From Cercis canadensis (lineage: Eukaryota > Streptophyta > Magnoliopsida > Fabales > Fabaceae), in NCBI GenBank assembly GCA_003255065.1, contig QAOA01002779.1, positions 68,973-132,972 of the forward strand: 64,000 nucleotides of DNA. The letters are read 5' to 3'. The translations under genes and the position numbers were made by a program. Shown piece after piece: positions 34,212 through 45,300 of the stretch (within the stretch, counting starts at the first letter, position 1; every line of letters begins with the position of its first letter). Under the pieces are notes generated by a model that did no database searches, was not told where the DNA came from, and was given only the letters and a program-made list of their open reading frames with translations.

Positions 34212-35935
34212 GAAGAGTCCATTTTATGAGCAAAATAATAAAATGAGAAGTACTCGTGGGCAAGCTCCATATCATGTCCACAAACTGACCCTTGCTTGTG
34301 TCGAGGAATTGCTCAGAATAACAGGGGCAAATATCTCATTCTTTCCTTGCAAGGAAGGATTTGTAGTCTACTAAAGCCTTTTTACACTGTTCTAAAGGAT
34401 GTTGTTTTGCTAGACGTTCTGAGAAGCAGGGAACTAAATGTCATGTCCTTTCGGACGAAACGCACGAAATTTTTCGGTTTCGTAGGAGACCGACATGAAA
34501 CACCAAACAAACATGGAAATTCTATTGCTTCGATCAAAATGTCACGGTGTCAAGTAATTTCGACCGAAATGAATAAATTTCACTCATTTATGAACGAATC
34601 AAGAATCGAGGAAAGACTCAAGCCTTAAACTGAGAGGCCCACTATTCACTTTCCCTTTGTTCTCATAACTCAGAATCCCAAATTAGGTTTTGGATGCAGG
34701 CTTCCGCAATCACGGACCCATTATTGGTGACCATCGCCGAGTGCACATATGTAGGTGAAGCTCTGGAAACAGTCACCGATTCTTGGAGTTCATGCGACAA
34801 AGAGAAATCACAAAGGGAGAGAAAGATATCATAGCAGAAGAGAGAAAAAAAAAATCGCAAGGAAGAGAGAGAAACATATCGCAGGGAGGAGAGAGAAACA
34901 AATTGCAGGGGAAGAGAAACATACCGAAAAGGAAGAGAGATTGCAAGTAGTCTTGGGCATTCAACCATTGCAGCTCTATTCCAAATTCTCTCCAAAGAAA
35001 ATTTCATTAGAAGAAGAAGGAATACAGTATGAGAGTCCAAGAACAGCTTATAAACAAAAAATAATTTTTTTTAAAAAAAAAAAGTAAGGGAAGCAAAAAA
35101 GGAAAAACCTCAACTCAAAAGAGCAATCAAATTCCTTTTGCAATATCAATAAGGAAATCAACTCAAAGAAACCTAAGCTCTAAGAGAGAGGAACACTAGC
35201 AGAGGAAGAGAAACAGTTTGCAACCAAAGGACTTGGGTTATTTAACATTACACTATTTAATTTTATATAATTTTATCATTATTATAACATTATAATCCTT
35301 TAAAATTAAAAAAAATATATATTACTTAAAAATATTTAAAACTTAAAGTATAATATATATTGTGCAATGTGATATTTAAAGTATAATATATATTTTATAT
35401 GTATATCAAATATTATTAAAATTTATGGACATTGATTATATCAATTTTATTTGGTTAAAAATATAATTATTTAATATTATACTATCTAATTTTATATAAC
35501 TCTACCAACATTATTATGTTAAAATTCTTTAAAATTGAAAAAAATTATTACTTAAAATTATTTAAAATGTTTATTCAAAAATCTTCCGTTTTCACGAAAT
35601 TTCCGAAACATTTCCATTTTCTAAGTGACTGAAACGGTACCTTGAAACGAAATTTTGTTCCTTGCCCAAAAGAAATGAAAATAAATATGTTTATGTTTCT
35701 CCATTAGCTTCAGATTTTTCTGTTCATAGTGAATAGGGCCAATCGAGATAAATTGAGGAGAATAGGCTTTGGGATTGCCATTCTTGAGATCCTCAGGAAC
35801 CTTGTAGATACAACATTGACTACGCTAGAGGGCAAGGATCTCTATTGGGATGTTAATTATGTAGTTGACGATCATCTCATTTGCAGTTTCAGATGATTGA
35901 GTATAATTGGTTGAAGCACTAGCAGCAGGTGCCAT
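34200..35935 (-). pseudogene. Captured DUF247 fragment, copy B, split by the nested hAT
   Basis: At 35680-35935 on the minus strand, SMAP-Ser/Ala lead, IIN, IPIEILAL, a TAG, RSQCCIYKVPEDLK, YSPQFISIGPIHYEQ and LKLMEKHKH read as in copy A. The stop lies at a different codon from copy A. The continuation (YKSFLA, CYSE-type segment) lies beyond the nested element at about 34215-34418. It is a relic. Confidence 0.65.
34427..35664. mobile_element. hAT-like element nested in copy B of the PIF-like element
   Basis: The left end is CAGGGAACTAAAT and the right end reverse-complements to CAAGGAACAAAAT. Flanks CTGAGAAG (34419-34426) and CCCAAAAG (35665-35672) are both derivable from CCCAGAAG, the sequence at the empty site in copy A. 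They therefore form an 8-bp duplication that has since mutated. Copy A provides a true empty-site control. The interior has a purine-rich GAGAGAAA tract and no gene. Confidence 0.75.
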
Positions 35936-36324
35936 TGAAGATGAAGTGATGAACTTCAAATTCCTTTGCCAAATAATAGAGTATATCCAAATAAAATATT
36001 TTATAAATATATGTATTTAAAATACTATATTTTAATTACATGTATTTAAAATACACAATAATTTGTTAAATATTTTATCTAAACACAACCTTATTCTCTA
36101 AATCAAAGGTTGTCAAATACCCTATTTCATGTTGACTATGCATCGGGTCTAGGGATTAAAAAAAAAAAGAATGATTAGGCCATAGCATTTTTCTTTTGAC
36201 AAAAAAATGTTTTTACAGGCCGAGAAAGATGTTTGGGTAAGGCAGGTACTAAGGCTGGGGTCAAAATTAAAAGGCCCAAGCGCACAAAGACATAAAATAC
36301 AAACCCTAAGCCCGCACTCTTGGG

Positions 36325-38355
36325 CAATATTTTATAAATCAGACCGGGCTGTTTGACCGGTTTAATCGGTGCCCGGTCTGAATTTCGGCTTGGTTCAGGG
36401 TCTAAAATCGTTTGAGCGGTTAAACCGGTATGAACGGGTACTGATTGACAAAGGAGATACGTTTTGGTCAGATTTTTCTAAGAAACGGTGCCGTTTTGGC
36501 ACCTGTTTCTAAAAGCTGAACTCCTTCCTCATTTCCCTCCACCTTCTGCTTCTATTTTGCAAAATCCATTCTCAAATCCCTAGCCACAATCTCACTCTCC
36601 CTCATTCCCTCTGCAAGTTTCTATCTTCTTGTGCTGCCGTCCTTCTGTTTCATTGACTTTCCTTTTCCTTCGCTTTCTGGTTAAGCAGGCTTTATCGGAG
36701 GCTGCTATATATAAAGGTACACTTTCTCTACGCGTTGTAAATCAAAATCAATACCCATGTAATCCCCCTTGCTCGCAGGTTATCATCGAGGTTTCACTTC
36801 TTTCATCTAATGTAGAAATGGGTAAACGGAAATTTGTGATTCTGGCAAATGAATTGGGTTTGCGGAACTTTCCCTGAGTTCTGTTTTTGTTCTATTGGTT
36901 TCGTTTCACTGGGTGCATTTTCCTGTCTATCTGTTTCAATTGTTTTCTAGGTTGAAATTATCTTCCAAAATGCTTAAGTTTCTTGTTCTTGGTTTTTTCT
37001 TCCTCCTTGTTTCTGAACTATATCACTGCTGATAAGCTTATTGTTCGAAAATTGCAATAGAATTAGTTGTTAGAAAATCGGGTGTACTATAAAGTGATAA
37101 AATTTATTCATATATGATTATATGGTGAGCTTGGTACATCTTATTAATGAAGTAAGACTATTTATAGGACCTGTTATTTTGACTTTTGGTCCTTCTTATT
37201 ACTTAACGTGCTGTGAAAAACTGTAAGACTACATGAAGTTTATGAACAATGAAATTGAAAGATTGCATGGAGTCATGTTTCTTTGCTTTTACAAAAGGGA
37301 TAAAACTTTGGAAGTTTGATTAATGAAGTAAACTAATGTAAGCTGTTAAAGAGCTACACTACCGCAGATATGAACTCAGTATGACAATCGTTCCTATATT
37401 TCTGGAAATTACAGTACTGTCCTTGTCTTAGATGACATAGGGGATAACAAGTTGAATAAGCAGGGGGGGTTGAAACCTCTATTTCCATGCACTTAATTAG
37501 TCTTCAAAGGACTCTGTCATCTAATGGCTACTTTCTCTGTTACAGTGTTTCCGCATTCCTAAGTAATGCTTCTCTTAGCACATGATAATGTAAAAGCTGC
37601 TTTATTTTGGCTTACAGTTTTTAAAGAAAACATTAGTTAGGAAGAAAGTTGCTATTTGATTGCTGCTAAGAGGTTGTGCTCCTTCCATTGAAATATTTCA
37701 GAGAAGTGCTTTAGTTCTTAGAGAAATTTTGTGGGATGGAAAATTTGTGAAATCAAAATGTGTAAGTCATGAAAAAGAAAGCTGATTTATTGAAGCCTAT
37801 AGTGTACTTAAATTGGTGCTCATTATGTATTATCATAGCTTTTTGGCCTCTTATAGTGCTCACTTAATTTGATTTATGTTCATATGTTATAGAGGTTATG
37901 CTGTAAATTATTGTTATATATCTTGTTACATGGTCGAGATAACAATTCATTTATTGTATTTATCAAAACGTTGATGTGAATTTGTGTTGAAGCTTGTAGT
38001 TGAACCATTCATATTATTTCTTTCTCTGCATGTTTGTATGATTCAATAAAAATCTTATATGAGTATACTCTTAGTATTACTGATGTGATCACTTTAAAGT
38101 ATTACTGTATAACTTTCTAGTTTTATCCTCCTTAGCACTTGTATTCCTTCTTTGTACTGCAGAATAGTACAGCTATATATACTTAGATTGTGTTGGTTTA
38201 GACTTTAGATTTATATACTCGTGCAGATCCAGAACCAAATATGGAGATGGAGTCTTGTTTCCTTGTTCACAAATCACATATACAAGATCTGAAAAATGAA
38301 TGCACTGATAAGAGATCACTTTCAAGTCATAAGTTGGCTAACCCCCATAGGCTCG
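36325..38355. mobile_element. hAT-like element, copy B, 3' end lost
   Basis: Begins CAATATTTTATAAATC after the flank CTCTTGGG and follows copy A (13893-16333) base by base, with a few indels, to CCCCCATAGGCTC at 38355. There it breaks into a different GGTTTGG-rich block. The terminal part and right inverted repeat of copy A are missing. It includes the MGKRKFVILANE micro-exon near 36818 and the DMES-type exon start at about 38226. Confidence 0.75.
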
Positions 38356-40121
38356 GTTTGGTTTTTGATTACACTGTCTGAAAAATCGAAGAATTCGGTT
38401 CGGTTCTCAGTTTTAATGAAGAAAAACCGGTGATAAACCGGACCGAACCGAGTAACAAGAAACGACGTCGTTTTGATGAATAAGGCCTTCTCCCTAACTC
38501 TTTTTCGATTCTTCACAAATCAGAATCTGAAATTGATACGAGGGTAGTAGTGTTCTAGTAGGAGTCTTAATGAAGTAGTATTCGCATTATAGTAGGAGTG
38601 TAACTTCTCAGCATAAACAATAGTTCCGTATACTTGAGTTGTATCAGAAATCCTCTCCTTCTTCTCTCGTTCTCTGACTCTCCCAATCTCTCCTTAGCAT
38701 TCTCCTCCATCGTCGGACTTCAATTTCTTGGTGTTGCAGGTGAGTTATGCTTCTTCTTCTTCATTTGTGCATTTCGGTTTCCATGCTTCTTCGATGCCTA
38801 AATGGAGTGAATTCTCTAATCTGGCAATTTTTGTCATTTACTTCTGGTGATCAGGGATATCTATATGACTAAGTGAAACGAAGTTTTTTTTTCTTTTTTT
38901 TTTAATTAATGCCCATGTATTTTTAATGGCCAGCGGAAGCTTGTTATCTCTGCTTCCATTCATTACATTCGAAGCATTCCTGCGGTGAGAAAACCTCATT
39001 ACTACTTGTAAGTTGTAACCGGTTTCAATCTAACTTTAGTCTTGATTGCTCACAAAGTGGAGTAGAAAAGATAATGGAAAACCTGTTTTGTATTCTCTGC
39101 TTCAATCAAGAGTACTTGTTTTGATATTTGCTAATTCCTTTGATTTACTCTCCTCTTGTTTGCTTTCTATGGAATTGGAAGAAAGGAAAGTAAAATGCAG
39201 GGTTAAACAAAGATTTTTCTGCTTTTCTGTCATTATCTGCGTATCTGATATTTTTATGGTATGTGAGGGGGGACTGTTGAGTTTTAACTTATTTTTCACT
39301 TGTTGATAAAAGGTTTTAATATAATGATGTGGCACTGGCAGCATATTACTATATGATAATGTAAAACAATTTTATAGATAACACTCCCTATCTAACTCTT
39401 TTGGGCTAACACTCCCTCTCTGTTGAAGCAGAAGCCCTATCTCGGTGTCTCGCTCGCATCCTTTATCAGAGATTCAGAACTCATCGCTGGTGAGCTCTGC
39501 TTCTACCTGTATCGTTTGGGTATTGCTGGTTTTTTTTTTTTATTTTGATTTTCTGTTTGATTTAATTTGCCTATTTTTTTTTTCGTTTGGGTGTTACTGG
39601 TTTTTTTATTTTGATTTTCTGTTTGATTTAATTTTCCTGAATTTGTTTCATTTGGGATGTTGCTGGTTTCTTGTTTTTTTGAATTCCTGTTTGATTTAAT
39701 TTGCTGTTATTCTTCAACCCTGATTTGGTTGCTTCTTTGACTTTATGTGATGGAATAAATGAACGCTTTTACTTGGTTAATAACTCAGTTCACTTGACTG
39801 GATTGATAAATTTCAGTTAGTGCTCCTCTTTTCTCTTCGTATTGCATTATCTGGATCTATATTCCTTCTAGGTTTTTTGTATGGTGGGCAGAGTAGTTAC
39901 AGTGCTTGAAGAAGAACTGGATGAAGAACAAGTTCCACTTCTCTTGTTCTTAGGAGAAAAATGGCTTGTGCCAAAAGAGGCAAAAACTGACCAACCGAAC
40001 TAAACAAAGTTTAGTCGGTTCATTTTTGAAAAAAAATTAAAAAAAGGGAACTGAACCAAACCAAAATGGCTTGGTCGGTTTGGGGTGTCAACCAAACTGA
40101 ACTGGACTTGTTACACCCCTA
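38356..40121. mobile_element. hAT-family block related to the TAGGGGTGTAA element
   Basis: The right end TTACACCCCTA (40111-40121) and the preceding sequence (GGCTTGTGCCAAAAGAGGC and tracts of TTGCTGGTTTTTT with TTTCTGTTTGATTTAATTT) match the right-hand part of the hAT at 55407-56996. The left inverted repeat is not found, and sequence begins directly at the break in copy B. Interior pieces at 38640-38740 and 39420-39490 look like CT-rich leader exons followed by GTGAG donors, perhaps captured. No protein is identifiable. Confidence 0.5.
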
Positions 40122-42343
40122 GTGGTGCAGCAACCACCATCGAGACCCATCAGAGAAGTTGAAGAAAGCCTATGGCGATGAAGCACATGAGGCTTTTTTT
40201 TTTTGTAACGTAAGAACCAGGGCTTAAAACCAATCTTGGATAGAGTCAAACTTACTAAACCTAGGGCGAGCCATCCATGCTCTAAGGATCTTGCTGTTGC
40301 AGTACCCACCCTAACTTTGTGTAGGGAACACTTTGAGACCCTCATTTTGAAGATGAGAAGCCTCAAACACAAGACTAAAAGAGGCTTCTCAGTCGAGACG
40401 CGAATTTGTTTGTAAATACCCTTAGTTGCCGAATTAGATATAGACATAAATTACATAGTAAATTACTAAAGCATCCTCCCTCCATCCAAACGACACCATT
40501 CCCAGCCAATTTCAGTAATTGTCCTGCTATTTTATCTGCGCCTCTCCTCATGCACTCTCTCTTCTCTATCACACCAAAATTCCCACACAAATCCTAAGTC
40601 GCTGTCTCCCTTTCTTCTTCATGACTGTCTCTCTGAACTCTCAAGTCCCTCACCTCTCCCTCTCTTTCTATCTGAAGAAAATTTCAATGCCACTCAAGCA
40701 GAGGCACAGTGTGAAGACATAGCCATGCAAGCAACGTATGCCCTCAGCTTTCTGGTCTCTACTTCTTCGTCATCTTATTGTAGTTTATGGGCTTGGAATT
40801 TTTCTGTCTTTTGATTCTCGTATTCTCAAGAAATTTTGGGGTTTGAAGGGAAGAACTGGAATTGGGTCCCTTTTTATCCAAACATAGCATGAAGCATAAC
40901 AAATTTTCTATATGTGTGCTGGATGAATGAATTAATCAGACACTTGGATATGTGTACCACCCTATTACCCTGTTCTAGTTATTTTGGTTTTTGTTTCTGG
41001 ACATTTGATCAGTTCTGGTTTACTAGATTCTTTGCCCTTTAATTTCTGGACAGTTTCTAATTCTGGGTGCTATTAAAGATCAATTCTTGTTGCTGTTTTG
41101 GATTCTGAACAATTTTGCATTGTTTAAGCTTTTGTAACAGTGGTAAATTTCGAATCTACATGTTCTGCTTTATGATGTTTAAGCTTCTTGTGTTAATTTT
41201 GATGATATGATCAGGCCAAATAATGTGAAGCGCAAGAATTTCCTTTTTCTTTCTAAATAAAATCCTGGAGGACAAGAATATTATTCATGTTTGAGTCCTA
41301 GTCTCTGCTGATATTTTAATTTGTTACTACCATTAGGGAGTTGTTAATTCCAATTCTACCCACTGAAGGGGTACTCAAGAAGCTAAAATCACCTTTGACA
41401 TCATGCAAGTGCCAGCACTTAATAAAAGCCAACACAAGTTTTTCCTACAGCCTTAAATGAGCATAATCAACATCCAATTAAGTCATATGTGAAGTTACTA
41501 GCAGAAACAGGGCAAAGAATTGTGTCAATACTAGAATTCCTTTTCCTAACAAAGCAATAATGCAGTAAATATATAGAAAGGAGTGCATGGAAACTCACAT
41601 CTTTCCTGTATATTGCCCCTTGAAAATACACCAGTGTGGGATGCTGCTCATATGAAGCTGATTTAGCTCTTGGTATGGTGCCTACCAGATGCCTATAGGG
41701 AGCTATTATATCTTTCTTAATATTTGCTAATTCAACACGATACCTTCAAAAATCTGCAAGCACAAACATGGCAGAACCCAAAAATTTTCTGGCATCCACC
41801 ATGCTGTTAGGATGGTGGGCTACAATGTGATGATCCTTCCCTCCTGAATGTTTCCATTCTGTTAATTTTTATGCATTAGCTTTAGCTTTATCAGTTCTCT
41901 ATAGTTTTTCTATCTTCTTTCCAATTCTACTTCATCTTTTTTAGCTTTAGCTTTCTCTGAACTTTCTTGTTTGCAATGTAAACAGTCATAATTCATTGTA
42001 ATTTTTTTGTGATATTGTTGATATCTTTGGTTAAATATTTGTTTTGGTATCAGCCCTCACTTTTTCTCTTCTCCCACGCCAACTTTTTGTGCTCTTCCTT
42101 TCTCCTTTTCTCTTGTTTTGGTGTTAATTTTGAGAGTTTATACTGCCTTGGTTCTTTATTATCACTTGTTTTGCTGGTGCTGTTTAGCTTTTGAATAATT
42201 TATTTTTATCTGCCATTGGCTGCTTCATCTTATAATAATATTATGGTTTCTTTGTATATTATCTTGACTATTGGCATAAAGCTACAGAGTACATTTGTGA
42301 TTTTTTTTTTTTTTTTTACCTAACAAATACTTTTAAATATCAG
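40122..42343 (+). other. PUR5 upstream region and probable leader intron
   Basis: The TTTAAATATCAG acceptor at 42343 immediately precedes the PUR5 start exon, so a 5' untranslated exon probably lies upstream. A CT-rich stretch at about 40480-40735 ending AAGCAAC before GTATGC is a candidate, making 40736-42343 a leader intron. No other gene is seen. The transcription start is not determined. Confidence 0.35.
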
Positions 42344-42350
42344 CTTAACT

Positions 42351-45300
42351 ATGAACTTCGGAGCTTGCACTGAGCTATCACGTTGCTTTTCTGGGTCATC
42401 TATTAGATCCACTTCTAACAAGTCTGGCTGCAGCCAATCCACAATTAGCCGCATTAGTTATGGACTTCTGCCTTCATATAGATTTGTTAAAGAAGTGCAA
42501 GGTAAACAAATTGCCAAATACAACCAAGTATTATCTATGTCCAGAGGCAGAGTCGTTGCTCAAGATGTGAGTAATAACCAAGGTCTTACATATAAGGATG
42601 CGGGCGTTGATATTGATGCTGGGTCAGAACTTGTTCGTAGAATAGCCAAGATGGCACCTGGAATAGGAGGTTTTGGAGGTTTATTTCCCCTTGGTATGCT
42701 TCATTTTGGCTTTCAAGTCTGTCTCATCCTTCCTAATTTTCTCTTTATGGTTTGGGGAAACTTTTAGCCTTCTTCCAAGTAATAATTTCTGAATGTTATT
42801 AAGCATTATTTTGAGTGATTGAAACCGTACAGTTTAAAGCTGTATTGGTGGACAGGTTGTGGTGATACTTGGTTATACATACAATGCTCTATGTTTTGAA
42901 ATTTGTCCATAGCATTTGTCTACATCTTACGCTTGTTCTCTTTCAATAATTGATTTTTCCTTGTATTAAATTTTGATGAAGGAGGACTAATCAACTTCTT
43001 TTGGATAGGTGATTCCTACCTTGTTGCTGGTACAGATGGTGTGGGAACTAAAGTAATGCTGGCCTTTGAAACTGGAATTCATGACACTATTGGGATTGAT
43101 CTGGTGAACTTTTGAAAAGTATTTTGAATTACATCTGCTTTTCTTCTATAAAATGTGGTTTTAACTCTTCTGTCCACCCTAGGTTGCAATGAGCGTCAAT
43201 GACATTGTTACTTCAGGGGCAAAGCCACTGTTTTTCCTTGATTACTTTGCTACTGGCCATCTTGATGTTGATGTTGCTGAAATGGTAGTAATAACTGTGC
43301 ATGAATTGGTTTACTTTTATGCACCATAAAGATTGTTCATGGTACTACAAACAGCAACTGACCTTTATTTTCCCTCTCCTAATTGCCTTTTATTCAGGTT
43401 ATAAAAGGCATCGTTGAGGGTTGCAAACAATCAGACTGTGCTCTTTTAGGAGGAGAGGTATTGAAAATATTTATAATCTATTTTATTACTATATTGACTA
43501 TCTTAGCATCAAGCTCACTAATTTTACGACATGGTAGTATGATAAAGACAAGTTAGACTTCATTCTTAAAATATTCTTTGACCTATTTTAAGTCTTTGAT
43601 TTGTATCTCAAGAGCTAGTTGTCACCTTTGATAGGTTTATATTGTACTTGTGTTCTAGAACCTAGAATCATTATTCATAATGATATTTCAATCATTCAAC
43701 AATTATGGTTAGCCAATTATTCTATAACAAACATGTTGGAGAGTATCTCGGGTCATTAATTAGCATTTAATATAATTAGCTGCAATTGTGCTGTAAATGT
43801 GTTTACTAATTAGGGAATCCCTGATTGATAGGTTTTGTAGGTTAGGAGTAATTTCCTCAATCTTTCCTTTTATAACTCCTAGAATTAGGCTGACTTTAGT
43901 GTATATATTCTATAAATTCGAGATTAGAAAGATAACAAGGAGAATTCTTTCCTTAAGCCTCTTTGTTCATGGTATCAGAGCCAGCAATGGCTGAAGCTGA
44001 TTCCCTTCACCAAACCCTTGAAGCTACCTCGTCTGTCAATCAAACAGATATGCCTATGCCAAACCTTTCACCATACCCCTCCCTCAAAAACCCTTCCCTT
44101 CAAATTACCCAGCACAAACTCAATGGAACCAACTTCAGAGAGTGGTTTCAATCTGTCTTCCTAGTGCTTAAGGGTCTGTTTGGGAGTTTTTTTGGAGGGG
44201 AGAGGAGAGGAGAGGAGAGGAAATAGAAGGAAAGGAATGGAAGGGGAAGAGAGGGGTTTTCCTCTCCTTTGTTTGGATGATTAAAATGAGCAAAAGGAGA
44301 GGAAAGGAAAGGAAAAAAATAAAAATTTACAATTTTACAAATTTATCCTTTATTTATAAAATAAATATATTCAATATAAAATTTAATAATGTTATCTAAA
44401 CAGTGTTTGAAATTTTTTTTGAAGAAATAAATAGAGGTATAATAGTAAACTACTCTTTTTTCTCTCCAAACCCTCTAAATTGGGGGAACACAAAAGTGAT
44501 GCAAAAAAGGAATGCAAGGGTTTGAGATTACCCATTGATTTCCTTTCCTTTTTAAATCTTGAACTCCCAAACAAGGGGAAGGACACATTTACTTCTTTCC
44601 TTTCCTCTCCTTTCCCCCCAAATTTAACTCCCAAACAAACCCTAAGGGTAAAGGGAAGGCTGGGTATGTCACCGGCGATACTTCCATGCCCTCTCCAACC
44701 AATCCTCACTTCAGCACATGGGATGCTGAAAATTCAATTGTTATGGCATGGATAATTAATTCCATGGAGCCTAGAATTGGGCGAACCTACCTGTTCTGCA
44801 AGATTGCCCATGAAATTTGGGAGGCAGTCAAAGAAATCTACTCGGACATGGAAAATACCTCACAATGTTTTGAGGTTAGATCCAAACTTCGGGAGATGAA
44901 ACAAGGGAACAAATCAGTCACAGAGTATTATAACTCCTTGACTGAGTTATGGCAGGACATGGACTTGTTCCATGAAATCAAATGGCACTGCACTGCAGAT
45001 GGAGTTCAGTTCTCACGAATGGTGGAAAAGGAGCGTGTCTTTGACTTCCTACAAGGTTTGAACAAAGACCTAGATGAAATCAGGGGAAGGTTATTAGGAC
45101 AGAAACCTTTCCCTACAATTAGAGAAGTGTTTGTTGAAGTTAGAAGGGAAGAAAGCAGAAAACGAGTTATGCTGCTCAACCTCTCCTCTGCTGAACCAGA
45201 TGCATCCACACTCAATTCAGCCCTAGCTACTCATCAACACAAGCCAAGCTTCTTTGGTCAGAAAAATCAGAGAACCAGAAAGGAAGGTGGAGAGCAACTA

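Larger units (their letters stand above)
33568..36090. mobile_element. PIF/Harbinger-like element, copy B, with nested hAT insertion
   Basis: Equivalent to 12387-13654. The left end is GGGTGTGTTTGAATGG and the right end is followed by TTA (36091-36093). The left flank has decayed to TTG. Length is 2523 bp, of which 1238 bp are a later insertion at 34427-35664. It contains the same plus-strand frame (33819-34211) and DUF247 pieces. Confidence 0.7.

Noticed and set aside
34663..35040. 125-codon minus-strand frame
   Set aside because: It is the reverse of a GAGAGAAA purine tract inside the nested hAT; composition-driven.
38640..38745. CT-rich block ending at a GTGAGT donor as the first exon of PUR5
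   Set aside because: It lies inside the hAT-related block, and a closer leader candidate exists at 40480-40735. No evidence links it to PUR5.
39445..39699. 84-codon Phe/Leu-rich frame
   Set aside because: It derives from T-rich repeats of the hAT family (TTGCTGGTTTTTT units), not a transmembrane protein.
44172..44230. GAGGAGAGG run as an independent microsatellite
   Set aside because: It is the subterminal part of the nested MITE and has a counterpart in the MITE at 18697.
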